64,000 nt of DNA from Onthophagus taurus (lineage: Eukaryota; Arthropoda; Insecta; Coleoptera; Scarabaeidae). Location of the stretch: NCBI RefSeq assembly GCF_036711975.1, contig NC_091971.1, positions 33,053,501 to 33,117,500 on the forward strand. Reading direction: 5' to 3'. The translations under genes were made by a program, and so were the position numbers. The notes under the pieces were generated by a model. The model saw only the letters and a list, made by a program, of their open reading frames with translations, was not told the DNA's origin and did not search any database. Position 1 is the stretch's first letter. Every line of letters begins with the position of its first letter. This document shows positions 11,419-20,600 of this stretch, one piece after another.

Positions 11419-11512
11419 TATACGCAATTTTGTATTAAATGTAAATAACAGGAATTTTTAAATACAACAAAGTAGCATCATTTTGTATTATCAATACGTA
11501 TAAATAATATAA

Positions 11513-11703
11513 GTACGAAGGCTTTCACGGCCGGTGTGAATTAAACTAAAATTAGAACTAAAACTAGAAGTGTTCGAAGTGTCACTTCGAACCAGTTTCT
11601 GAAGAAGGTTGCAACATGGCATCCGAAACGTCAAACCTTTTATTACAAGACGCACGGCAAAACTCGGAAGTTTCTAGTTTTAGTTCTAATTTTAGTTTAA
11701 CAT
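11513..11703. repeat. Palindromic foldback repeat, copy 2
   Basis: It shares CGAAGG..TTCACGGCCGGTG, AACTAAAATTAGAACTAAA and GGTTGCAACATGGCATCCG with the copy at 3236-3518, in opposite overall orientation, and its centre is shorter. It has no coding potential. Confidence 0.75.
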
Positions 11704-11734
11704 ATAAATAATAATCGCTATTTATAATAAGCAT

Positions 11735-11905
11735 AAAAGAAGATATATCTTCCACATCAGAGCATTATACGGTTGAAGGATGCATCATACATTATTCTGA
11801 AGCGATTTTTCTAATAAAATTTTTTCGAAATGTTTATAATAACTGCACGGGAACTGTTTAAAGTCGTCCAATAGGAGATCGTAAATCAGACCCAGGCAAT
11901 CGACT
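11735..11905. repeat. Half copy of the 421-bp palindromic MITE at 38859-39279
   Basis: Shared blocks are CATCAGAGCATTATACGGTT, ATTATTCTGAAGCGAT and GCACGGGAACTGTTTAA. Only one arm plus part of the centre is present. Confidence 0.75.
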
Positions 11906-12446
11906 CCTGCATACTATAATTAGTATATTTACACGGTACAATTTGTTTAAAAAAGAATTTTATCAAAATATTAAAAAAAATTTTACAAAACACAGTTAAT
12001 TATAATAAACTATTGATTAAACGGTTATAAACAAATAATTATTTGGTAACTTCGAGTATGTCAGCATTACTGTTCCATCATACGCTTTTACCGTAATAAC
12101 TATATACTATAATATATTAAGAGTAATGACGAATTAACATGGTATAAGAATTGTTAAAACATAAAACCATAAATTTCGTCGTTTTTAACATCTTTACAAA
12201 TTATTCGCAAACCGATGGGACACTTTGTACAGGTGTCCCAAATTCGTTATTCGCATAGGCTATCTCCGTAACTAAAAGAGATAGAAAAAAAGTAGCTTAC
12301 ATGTCACGATTTCGTTTACGAGAAACTGCTAACGCGGAAAACTCCGAACAGCTACCGTCTTTTGTTTTCGCCCTATCAGCAAAAACTGAAAAATGTGCGA
12401 AAACGACAAACGTTAATATCTCACTTATTACCAAAGATGAAGTATT

Positions 12447-12913
12447 TGATTATTTATTTTTTATCTGGTGGGCGCTGGTTAACAACAAAATCTTGGTTTT
12501 ACGTTTCCATAAACTTTATTATTAATTACACTTAAACTATACATATAAATAGCGATTAGTTGTGGCGAGAGTTATATAGGGAGCCTTGCTCCGCGTAAAT
12601 TGAAGGGGTACTGTTTCGGTGTGTGTTAAATCGAAGACTGAATAACTGATACGAGTTGAGCTCGCAGGCTCCTTCTTTATTTTAGGTCATAACTAAAAAC
12701 CCTTACCTAAACACCGAAATACCCCAACGCATTCCCACACTTAACTCCACCCAATAAATAATGCGATAAAAGACTCTAATATTGCGACTCGAGACACTTC
12801 AAATCTAGACTAAACAAATGAGGCGATACAAATAAATCCAATATAAATGAACTAATATAATATAAACCTATCAAATCTAATATAAATTAACCAATATAAT
12901 ATAAAATCTAACA
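12447..12913 (-). repeat. 3' LTR of the BEL/Pao element
   Basis: 467 bp, starting TG and ending CA in plus orientation. It appears identical to the copy at 16506-16972. Because the element is on the minus strand, this is the downstream LTR. Confidence 0.93.
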
Positions 12914-12927
12914 TACTCCCCGCCTTG
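12914..12927 (-). promoter_or_regulatory. Polypurine tract
   Basis: On the minus strand AAGGCGGGGAGTA lies directly against the LTR edge. This is the expected position for the plus-strand DNA primer of an LTR retrotransposon. Confidence 0.75.
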
Positions 12928-13013
12928 AAAGAACTACCTTTCAACAAATAAAAACACAAATTAACAATAATGACTCAACATCAAAATGTATGAAAAAAAT
13001 CGAAAAATTAAAT

Positions 13014-16000
13014 TTACACTATTGAGTGATTAATCGCGCACACACAATTCACGTAATCACAAGCAATCACATTAATGAAACCCAAGACTGCTATTCCATT
13101 GGTAGTGGACACAGTCTGACCGTGGCCCCTTTGATGATCCCATTTTGTGTGCGTGACCACTCGTGCGACTCCATCCTTATCGCAGTGCAATTCTATAATT
13201 CGGCCTGTAAGCCACTTTAAGGTAGGCAAATTGTCTTTCTTCATTGACACCAATCGGCCCAACCTTAAGTTAGCGTCACCCGTAAACCAGTCGTAGTACC
13301 TCTGCAGCTCAGACAAATATGCTTTGGACCACCTGGTCCAAAAATGTTGTTGAATCTGCTGGACGCGATGGAACTGCGATAAGCGGTCTTCATTGTTGCG
13401 ACTCAAACCTGGATCTGGTGGGAAAGTAAGTTTCCCACCAATTAGAAAATGTGCCGGGGTTGATAGAGTCGTATCGTTGGGATCGGTGGATAATGGGGTT
13501 AATGGCCGGGAATTAAGGATGGCCTCAATCTGAACAGATAATGTATAAAAATTTTCGTACGTAAACGAGGCATTGCCGGTAACCCGACGTAAATGAAATT
13601 TTACTGACTTAACACCGCCTTCCCATAATCCACCAAGGTGTGGCAAGTTAGGGGGAGTATTCAACCAACTATTAGAAGCGTTTTCAATCGGTGTTTTGAG
13701 TTCGCTAGAGTTATCAATCAAGAACAGACTTAGCTCCTGTAATTCGCGATTACCACCCACGAACTTAGTTCCGCTATCAGAGAACATTCGATTCGGTTTC
13801 CCGCGCCTAGCTGAAAGTCGCCGAAGAGCAGCAATAAAACACTCTTTACTAAGTTCGGTTGGATTGATTAAACAGGCACGGTACATTTTTTGCATATCCG
13901 CGGTAGCTACGTGCTCGTATTCCCGAAACCGTTTCAAGGCACTGAACAAGTCAGGCTGTAATATAGGTCCCACAATCTGACAATTATTAAGTGAATATCC
14001 CATTGACGTGGGACATGATGCATCGAAAACGACCCTTGTGATGGCACTATTTTCATTTAACACGCCGTGTGAAATGTAATAACCCTCGCGTGTATCAACA
14101 ATCTTTCTTAATTGACCCAACTCCAAATACTCTCGCATAAATGTATGATATTGCTCACCGAATTCACGATTTCGTTTGCATTTCCGCTCGATACCCATCA
14201 AACTATTTTCCGCGGTTTTATGCGATTCGCCCAACCAATCTAAACCTTTCTTTAGCGGTGTCGAAACAATGAATCGTCCGTCTTCTGCACGTTTAGTGGT
14301 TTTATAAAAATGATTTTTGCAAAATGTTTCATTTTTCGATGAGTGAACTAACCCTTCAAACTCCTCGACTTCCCGAAACCGCGCCAACTGCTTACTTATT
14401 ACGGAATTGTCATCCTTATAAATTAAATTGCACCGCACCGAATGTGCTGCGCTCGCTTGTATCGGCCCCGAAACGATCCACCCCAAACGGGTGTTTTGCA
14501 TGATAGGCCCTTTTGCAAGTTTGATTTGCCCAACGCATAACAAATTCCAAAAATAATCAGCCCCGACCAGCATATCTATCTTATCGGGTTTATTGAACAA
14601 TGGATCCGCCAAGCGAATGTGTGTAGGTATTTTTAAAGTGTTTGCGTTTATTTCAAAATTGGGTAAATCATTCGCGATTGTTGCTATAACCAAGCAATTA
14701 ACCTTAAGTGAAAAATCCGTGCAGTGTGAATGTATTCGCAATGAACAAGAACTCGTTATTGTTGACTGTGTTTGATTTATTGTTGCTACATTAACGTTTG
14801 TTGCTGTTCTAGCCAACCTTAACCGCTTGCAAGCTTCTACCGAAAGAAAACTACTTTGACTGCCCGGATCCAAGAGTGCGCGTAATGAATGTTTTTTGTT
14901 ATGTCTATCGAATGCGTGAACGGTTACGGTGGAGAGTAAGATGTTTGAATGATTTGCATGCTGTGCGAAATTTAGACTGTGTGCTTGGGTGGATGTCGTT
15001 GGTTGTGGTGGTGAATCTAAGCGATCGTGCGTCAAATGAAGTAAGGTATGATGACGAGAATTGCACCGTTTACAAGAGCTCGAACGGCATTGTTTAACAA
15101 AATGTCCCGACCGTAGACAATTCATACACACCTTTAATTGTTTGACCCGGTCTATACGGCCCCGAACCGTAAGTTTAGTGAAATTTGAACATTCCTGTAT
15201 GTAATGTTCTCCATTGCAGTTTACACAACGCTTAACACCCGAATTAGCAACCAAAAACGTTTTTGATTTCGGTTTTGATTTATCGATTATCCGCTTACCC
15301 GAACCGTTTTCCAAAGTTTCCAATAAATCAGCGCGTTCTTTCAAAAACCCTAACAAATTTTCTAAATTCGCTTTGTTTAAACCGGACTTTTTCCTTTCCC
15401 ACTCCCGATTGGAATCAGCGTCCAATTTCGACACGGCTAAATAAATAAGTAGCGTGTCCCAATTATCCGTAGGTTCATTCAATGCAGCTAACGCGCGCAG
15501 ATGTTTACGAAAGTCGTCAATAAAACTTCGAATCGGCTGTGGATTATCACCCGAAACCCCTTCAATTTCGAACAATGCCTTAACGTGATTATGAATTAAT
15601 ATCCGCGGGTTATCATAACGCTCGCGAATCAACCCCCAAGCGACTTCATAGTTAGAATTTGTCAATTCTAAGCTTTCGATAACCTGACGAGCATTACCGG
15701 TCAGTGCCGACAGTAAGTAATGAAATTTTTGAATGTCGTTGATCATTGGGTTGTTATGAATTAATGATTCGAAAATGTCTCTAAACCCTAGCCATGCGTC
15801 GTAACCACCGTCAAACTTTGGTAAATCTATAACCGGTAGCTTTACATGTTGATCCGGGGAAGGTCCTACAATGAACGACGAATCGGCGCATATATTTCTA
15901 TTTGTCAAAATTCGCTTAGCTTTAGCCGTATTCGCGTAAAAACTCTCCTCGAATGTCTCCCTCTCCGCGTTTTGTGACTCGCCATCAACGCTTAACAAAT

Positions 16001-16199
16001 CTATTTCACCCTGAATTTCCTCGAACTCATCGATAAGATTAATTGCCCGATTGTATCTTTGTTCTAACTCTAACGAAAGTTCCTGATTAATACCGCTTTC
16101 TCTGATATTTGATTCAAATTTTATTACAAATTTCGCAAAATTCGTGAGTTTGCCCTTGACAATACCTCGTTTTTTAGTTAAATTTTCTGACTGACTCAT
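13014..16199 (-). CDS. BEL/Pao Gag-Pol polyprotein with in-frame deletion in Pol
   Basis: A single ORF of about 1061 residues starts at ATG 16199; the frame extends slightly upstream without a better ATG. Domains in order are a Gag/DUF1759-type region (1-320), two cysteine knuckles (CVNCNGEHYIQEC about 325 and CMNCLRSGHFVKQC about 356), an aspartic protease (ALLDPGSQSSFLS about 443), and the start of reverse transcriptase (VVFDAS, ADMQKMYR) up to about 780. It then jumps directly to mid-integrase (FIAALRRLSARRGKP, SDSGTKFVGG, HLGGLWEGGVKS) and a DUF5641-like tail (RLGRLVSMK). The YVDD RT motif, RNase H and the first integrase acid are absent. The junction keeps frame, so one long protein could still be made. 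Enzymatically, reverse transcription and integration should fail without help; Gag and protease look whole. Confidence 0.9.
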   Translation of the reverse strand: MSQSENLTKKRGIVKGKLTNFAKFVIKFESNIRESGINQELSLELEQRYNRAINLIDEFEEIQGEIDLLSVDGESQNAERETFEESFYANTAKAKRILTNRNICADSSFIVGPSPDQHVKLPVIDLPKFDGGYDAWLGFRDIFESLIHNNPMINDIQKFHYLLSALTGNARQVIESLELTNSNYEVAWGLIRERYDNPRILIHNHVKALFEIEGVSGDNPQPIRSFIDDFRKHLRALAALNEPTDNWDTLLIYLAVSKLDADSNREWERKKSGLNKANLENLLGFLKERADLLETLENGSGKRIIDKSKPKSKTFLVANSGVKRCVNCNGEHYIQECSNFTKLTVRGRIDRVKQLKVCMNCLRSGHFVKQCRSSSCKRCNSRHHTLLHLTHDRLDSPPQPTTSTQAHSLNFAQHANHSNILLSTVTVHAFDRHNKKHSLRALLDPGSQSSFLSVEACKRLRLARTATNVNVATINQTQSTITSSCSLRIHSHCTDFSLKVNCLVIATIANDLPNFEINANTLKIPTHIRLADPLFNKPDKIDMLVGADYFWNLLCVGQIKLAKGPIMQNTRLGWIVSGPIQASAAHSVRCNLIYKDDNSVISKQLARFREVEEFEGLVHSSKNETFCKNHFYKTTKRAEDGRFIVSTPLKKGLDWLGESHKTAENSLMGIERKCKRNREFGEQYHTFMREYLELGQLRKIVDTREGYYISHGVLNENSAITRVVFDASCPTSMGYSLNNCQIVGPILQPDLFSALKRFREYEHVATADMQKMYRACLINPTELSKECFIAALRRLSARRGKPNRMFSDSGTKFVGGNRELQELSLFLIDNSSELKTPIENASNSWLNTPPNLPHLGGLWEGGVKSVKFHLRRVTGNASFTYENFYTLSVQIEAILNSRPLTPLSTDPNDTTLSTPAHFLIGGKLTFPPDPGLSRNNEDRLSQFHRVQQIQQHFWTRWSKAYLSELQRYYDWFTGDANLRLGRLVSMKKDNLPTLKWLTGRIIELHCDKDGVARVVTHTKWDHQRGHGQTVSTTNGIAVLGFINVIACDYVNCVCAINHSIV

Positions 16200-16483
16200 G
16201 ATCGCGATTGACAAGTTTCAGATTGAGAACGATAAAGGAGAAAGCAAAGGGACTTACGGTACTTGTTTCTATGGCGTTGGTCGCTTCCAGTACGTGATGG
16301 ACGAATTTCTTCTATCTCGAATTTGTTGAGAGTTGCATGAAGTAGAAATTCGGTCTTCGAACACTCCTGGCGAATGTTCTCCAAAAAGCTGCGTAACTGG
16401 CGGGCCAACGTTGTCGAATTTAATTTAATTTTACACGCCGCATCAAGGAACCGAAGACACTTAAATCTTCTTATATTTTCCCT

Positions 16484-16501
16484 ATCCGGCTCGAAGGACC
16501 A
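16484..16501 (-). promoter_or_regulatory. Primer-binding site, tRNA-Tyr type
   Basis: The plus strand reads ATCCGGCTCGAAGGACCA, which is the 3' end of a eukaryotic tRNA-Tyr including CCA. The element's sense strand is therefore complementary over 18 nt. It lies 4 nt inside the 5' LTR edge. Confidence 0.8.
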
Positions 16502-16505
16502 TTTA

Positions 16506-16972
16506 TGATTATTTATTTTTTATCTGGTGGGCGCTGGTTAACAACAAAATCTTGGTTTTACGTTTCCATAAACTTTATTATTAATTACACTTAAACTATA
16601 CATATAAATAGCGATTAGTTGTGGCGAGAGTTATATAGGGAGCCTTGCTCCGCGTAAATTGAAGGGGTACTGTTTCGGTGTGTGTTAAATCGAAGACTGA
16701 ATAACTGATACGAGTTGAGCTCGCAGGCTCCTTCTTTATTTTAGGTCATAACTAAAAACCCTTACCTAAACACCGAAATACCCCAACGCATTCCCACACT
16801 TAACTCCACCCAATAAATAATGCGATAAAAGACTCTAATATTGCGACTCGAGACACTTCAAATCTAGACTAAACAAATGAGGCGATACAAATAAATCCAA
16901 TATAAATGAACTAATATAATATAAACCTATCAAATCTAATATAAATTAACCAATATAATATAAAATCTAACA
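16506..16972 (-). repeat. 5' LTR of the BEL/Pao element
   Basis: 467 bp, identical on reading to 12447-12913. It would hold the promoter for the minus-strand ORF. The target duplication GTATT follows at 16973-16977. Confidence 0.93.
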
Positions 16973-17689
16973 GTATTATACATATTAAAACATTACACTA
17001 AATAAACTTTTTACGAAGAATTCAGTGGTTTAGGTAGAATTTTTTTCCCATTTTTTATTTTCGTTGGCTATGACCTAAAATAATTTTTTATTGTTTTCTG
17101 ATAATAAATATGTATGTATAGTTTGTTGGGTATATTTATTATAGTTGTTGAATAGTTAGCAAAAATTCTTTTTGTTCTTTCTAAAACTATTGTATGTATT
17201 TAAAAGTTAATGTTGTTATGGTAATAACCATACCATGATGGAAAACAATGTTTCCAATTATTGCCAAAGATTGTATTTAAAAATTCACTAACAACTCTGG
17301 CATTACGTATCTACTGGTGCTCAGTCATGTTGAAAAAAATACATATCATTTGAAACATATTTAATGGCAAATTGTGACATAAGGCTCGATGTACTGCCTT
17401 AACATATTAAGGTGTATACTGAATTCTTCGTAAAAAGTTTCCCATATAATGTTTTATTTATAATACTTCATCTTTGGTGATAGGATCGAAAACCGAGATC
17501 ACGTAAGCTACTTTTTTTCTATATTTTTTAGTTTAGGAGATAGCCTATGCGGTCAACTGATTTGGGACACCTTGGCCTCCTAAAAACGGTTGTATGCGTC
17601 TGGCAAACATCTTTGTTAGTACTTTGCATGTTGTACTGAGTAATGAGATTGGATCGGGGTAGGTATGTCAATGTTGCTTTCTTTAAATT

Positions 17690-17896
17690 ATGATATATTG
17701 CTTCTGGCATCACTTTCAACAAGATCAATCAGTAAATTTAACCGAACCCGCTGTTCGCTACAGTTCATATGGACATGGAAATGGTGGTCTTCATCGTTTC
17801 TCATCAAGTCAATGTCGAAGCCATCCAAACCAAATCCTTGGCAATACGAACGAGATCAGAAACCTCAAAATGATCAAACCCTTTGAGCAGCTGTAA
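17690..17896 (+). CDS. Possible terminal exon of an unidentified gene
   Basis: An open frame ends at 17896 and reads ...LTEPAVRYSSYGHGNG..., then LHRFSSSQCRSH and KMIKPFEQL. Codon use is mixed and looks more protein-like than the surrounding AT-rich sequence, and the frame has no transposon motifs. There is no convincing ATG and the upstream acceptor is not certain. I do not recognise the product. It could be the last exon of a plus-strand gene interrupted by the transposons to its left, or chance. Confidence 0.25.
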   Translation: MIYCFWHHFQQDQSVNLTEPAVRYSSYGHGNGGLHRFSSSQCRSHPNQILGNTNEIRNLKMIKPFEQL

Positions 17897-18486
17897 TTTA
17901 TGTTAGTGTAAAAGCAAATTACAGTGTTCGTGTGTACATTAATGTTGGTATAATTAAAATATTAGAAACCATAGAGAGTTAAGTTCATGGATATAAGTTG
18001 CGTTGCCGTAGTAGATTAGGTTTAAAATATATTGATTTGAGTCATGATCAGACTAACATGAACAGCGCCATCTCTACTTGTTGCTTTATTGGATTACAGA
18101 TAATCGATACGTTCATTATATTTATAGCGAATAGATGGTGCTGATCACATTATAAAAGCTAATTAATTGAAATCATTTTCTTAATATTACAAGTTAATCA
18201 TTATTAAATAAATTTAGTAAAGTTATATGTACTAAAATTACTTCTTTATTTTAAAAAAATTTATTTTAAAATTCCAAAAATTGAATTTTTTTGAGGTTAC
18301 ATCTTATGTCAAAATGACTACAATTGCTCTTGGGTTGTCATTGTTGACCACAATAAAATTTTAAAGGTTAAATGTGAGCCTCCAAACGCAATATAAATCA
18401 TTTTGAGTTTATTTAAAATCTTTAAGTTATTTTTTTTTCATACATTTATTATCAATTTTCCGATAAGAATTTGATAAGATAATCTA
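17897..18486. other. Intergenic, upstream of the GFRP-like pair
   Basis: AT-rich with no gene seen. It is the likely promoter region of the compact GFRP/ANKRD39 cluster starting at 18487. No specific motif can be claimed. Confidence 0.4.
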
Positions 18487-18813
18487 ATGCCGTATATTTT
18501 AGTAAGAGGCAACTTGGCCTCTTATGGTAACCGGTATCCTTGGCGGGTTTTAGTTTCCGGATTAAAAGCAACCGATATCGAACAATTAAAACGTTTCGCA
18601 TCTGGTGGTTATTGTGACGATTCTACGATAGTTTATATGCAACATCCTTGTGTTATTTTAACAGCTTTGGAAGTGTTGGGTTATAAAGTGGTCGCATCTA
18701 GTTCAACCAGCGTGAAACAAGACTACAACGAGTATATGTGGACGATGCGTAAGGAATTTAACGAACCTGAACCAAATATAGATCACGATAAAGTTAATAA
18801 CGCGAACAAATAG
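18487..18813 (+). CDS. GTP cyclohydrolase 1 feedback regulatory protein-like, copy A
   Basis: This 108-residue intronless ORF starts at ATG 18487 (MPYILVRGNL). The start resembles GFRP (MPYLLI...). The C-terminal half, HPCVILTALEVLGYKVVAS followed by EYMWTMRKEF, matches GFRP's IVLDKLERRGFRVLS...WCLHKE pattern. GFRP is a small cytosolic protein (84 residues in human) that binds GTP cyclohydrolase I and passes on phenylalanine activation or tetrahydrobiopterin inhibition. This copy is longer because of an inserted loop (about 10-35) and a charged tail. It lies 46 bp upstream of a second GFRP-like ORF on the same strand. Family assignment is from pattern memory; the regulatory role here is inferred. 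Confidence 0.75.
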   Translation: MPYILVRGNLASYGNRYPWRVLVSGLKATDIEQLKRFASGGYCDDSTIVYMQHPCVILTALEVLGYKVVASSSTSVKQDYNEYMWTMRKEFNEPEPNIDHDKVNNANK

Positions 18814-18859
18814 ATTAATTCATTCCAGATTAAAATTTGGGCGTAACCGAAAAAGAAAA

Positions 18860-19141
18860 ATGGAAATTCCTGCGAGTTTATTAATGACAAGTGGAATCCA
18901 TGCTTATGTTGTGGTAAAAGCGTCTCTTCAATCAACCAATTCATTGGTATTTGGTTTAAGTAAAGTTGAAACGGATGCTTTGGTGAAAAAGTTCGATAAT
19001 TTTAAAGAAGAGGTTATGAACGGTTGTTTAATAAGAGGGTCACCAATTCAAGTCGTTAATGCTTTAGCGGAGCTTGGTTACAGAGTTGTTGGAACAACCG
19101 GAGACGCCGAAGTGGTTTTTACTATGCAAAGAGATATCTAA
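18860..19141 (+). CDS. GFRP-like protein, copy B
   Basis: This 93-residue intronless ORF starts at ATG 18860 in an AAAAATGG context. The C-terminal half, GSPIQVVNALAELGYRVVG then VVFTMQRDI, lines up with the same region of the preceding GFRP-like protein. The N-terminal half is diverged (MEIPASLLMTSGIHAYVVV). It looks like an old tandem duplicate. Only 46 bp separate its ATG from the stop of copy A, with no AATAAA between them. The two may therefore share a dicistronic mRNA, although an AG acceptor near 18827 would also allow splicing to an upstream exon. Its stop overlaps an AATAAA (19140-19145). Confidence 0.65.
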   Translation: MEIPASLLMTSGIHAYVVVKASLQSTNSLVFGLSKVETDALVKKFDNFKEEVMNGCLIRGSPIQVVNALAELGYRVVGTTGDAEVVFTMQRDI

Positions 19142-19176
19142 TAAACAAACAATTAATGTCATCTTAGTTTTTAAAA

Positions 19177-19766
19177 ATGTCATGTGATCATAAAAATTGT
19201 TGTAACAAATCAGACCAATTACGTCAAACATTAGATGAGTTGGATTTTGAAAGAGGGATTTGGGCATCGGCGCAATGTGGGGATTTGGAAAGATGTCAAA
19301 AACTTGTTAAAACGGGAGTTGATGTGAACGTTGAGGATAATTTTGGTTATACTGCTTTACATTATAGTGCAAGGCATGGAAAGTTAGATGTTTGTAAATG
19401 GTTATTGAGGGAAAATGCTAAAGTTGATGCAAAGACAAGGTCTGGAGGAGCAACCCCATTACACAGGGCGTGTACAACAGGTAATAATAAATCTATTAGC
19501 TTCAAATTATGTTATTAATTCGGTCTTCAGGTCACCTGGAGGTTGTTCGACTTCTCCTCACTTATAAAGCCGATCCAGAAATTAAAGACGCTGATGGAAA
19601 GACAGCTCTCCATAGAGCTGCAGAAAACCAACATGATAAAATTTGTGAATTATTAATAAATCAATCGCATAATCCAATGGCATTAAAGCGGCACATTGAT
19701 AAAAAAAACAAACTTGCAGTGGATTATGCCAAAAATGATATTTTAAAAGATTTGTTAAAAATGTAG
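19177..19766 (+). CDS. ANKRD39: Ankyrin repeat domain protein 39 (ANKRD39) orthologue
   Basis: Two exons, 19177-19480 and 19531-19766, are joined across a 50-bp GT-AG intron in phase 1 and give 179 residues (human is about 183). The signature LDFERGIWASAQCGDLERC lies near the N-terminus after a cysteine-containing start (MSCDHKNCCN). Ankyrin repeats follow: YTALHYSARHGKLDVCKWLL, ATPLHRACTTGHLEVVRLLL and KTALHRAAENQHDKICELL. The C-terminal LAVDYAKNDILKDLL matches the end of ANKRD39. The function of ANKRD39 is poorly defined; ankyrin repeats bind proteins. It begins 35 bp after the stop of GFRP-like copy B, so the three genes are unusually close. The intact frame, conserved length and exact splice phase make this a confident functional gene. 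Confidence 0.92.
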
Positions 19767-20271
19767 TAAAAAATGTATATGTAAAATTCTCTTCTTGTCA
19801 TCTCTTTTTCTTGCCTTGTGTCGACATTTCATTTGCTCTTAAGGCGATACAACTTAAACAATAACCCTTGAAGGTAAATAAATAAAATATAATTTTTATG
19901 TTCAAGTTGGATCACCTTTAAATTCAGTTTATAGTAAATGTTTAAATTAAATAAAATAATATAGTCTTAAAAATATGTATGTACTTAACTTGTTAATTGT
20001 AGCTTATTGTATTATACTTGGATGTTATAAATCAATTTGGTTTTTGATGTATTTACTATATTACAAAACTATTATTACAGACCAAAACAACCATTTCTTA
20101 TCTACAATATTAATCCATAATAAAATTGTGAAACTATATCAGTATTTTCTTTTGTCATAATGTGGCAGATTTAACATGTTCAACACCTTCAAATTTTGTT
20201 TTCTTTCTTTTTCAAAACTCAATTCAGAACTGTTAGGTTTAGTTTTCTACCTTACGCATCTTATAGATAAA
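19767..20271. other. 3' flank of ANKRD39
   Basis: AT-rich with no gene. AATAAA hexamers occur near 19880 and 19950 and could end the ANKRD39 transcript. Confidence 0.4.
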
Positions 20272-20600
20272 TTGACACAGCAAATTACAGAGAGTTTTAC
20301 GATATCTTGGAAACCTCGTTTAGTGAGCGTTTATCTGAATCTGTAAATATCTTTTGCCTTGGAGACTTTAATATTGATCTTTTGAAAGATGACGATCCAT
20401 CTACTACTTTTCACATGAGTTTCCTGAATCAGTAGAGGCGATACAGCTTATTAATAAATCTACTAGAGTTACGAGAGTTTCATCCACATTAATCGATCTG
20501 ATTATAACCACGAACCCGTCTCTTGTGATACACAATGATGTTGACTGTAGTTTTAGTAATCACGTTACATTATTACAAGTAAATCTCCTTTGAGCCTCTT
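20272..20600 (+). pseudogene. LINE endonuclease fragment
   Basis: The frame reads EFYDILETSFSE, then VNIFCLGDFNIDLL (endonuclease Asp/Asn motif), a short stop-broken part, and in another frame TRVSSTLIDLIITTN, typical of the end of the apurinic endonuclease in CR1/Jockey-type LINEs. Frameshifts and stops show it is dead. No reverse transcriptase follows. Confidence 0.7.

Larger units (their letters stand above)
12447..16972 (-). mobile_element. BEL/Pao LTR retrotransposon, internally deleted, very young
   Basis: It has two 467-bp LTRs (TGAT...AACA), a 5-bp target duplication GTATT (12442-12446 and 16973-16977), a primer-binding site matching the 3' end of tRNA-Tyr, a polypurine tract, and one long gag-pol ORF on the minus strand. 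The total of 4526 bp is shorter than an intact BEL/Pao element, usually 6 kb or more. The missing part is the RT core, RNase H and the start of integrase. The LTRs look identical on reading, implying a recent insertion. Since pol lacks the RT active site, it must have moved using enzymes supplied by another copy. Confidence 0.92.
12229..17572. mobile_element. Palindromic TA-type element split by a BEL/Pao insertion
   Basis: The left part (12229-12446) and the right part (16973-17572) carry inverted matches. They include AGGTGTCCCAAAT against TTTGGGACACCT, GCATAGGCTATCTCC against GGAGATAGCCTATGC, and ACCAAAGATGAAGTATT against AATACTTCATCTTTGGT. An inner pair, TTTTTACGAAGAATTCAGT and its inverse, lies at about 17008-17026 and 17420-17440. 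With the BEL element (12447-16972) removed, the host element would be about 820 bp. It has no ORF of its own. Confidence 0.75.

Noticed and set aside
12301-12525. Plus-strand ORF at the edge of the BEL LTR
   Set aside because: It crosses the LTR boundary created by insertion, so it cannot be an old gene, and has no motif.
16196-16408. Short minus-strand ORF before BEL Gag
   Set aside because: It lies in the leader between the primer-binding site and the Gag ATG, with no domain; probably chance.
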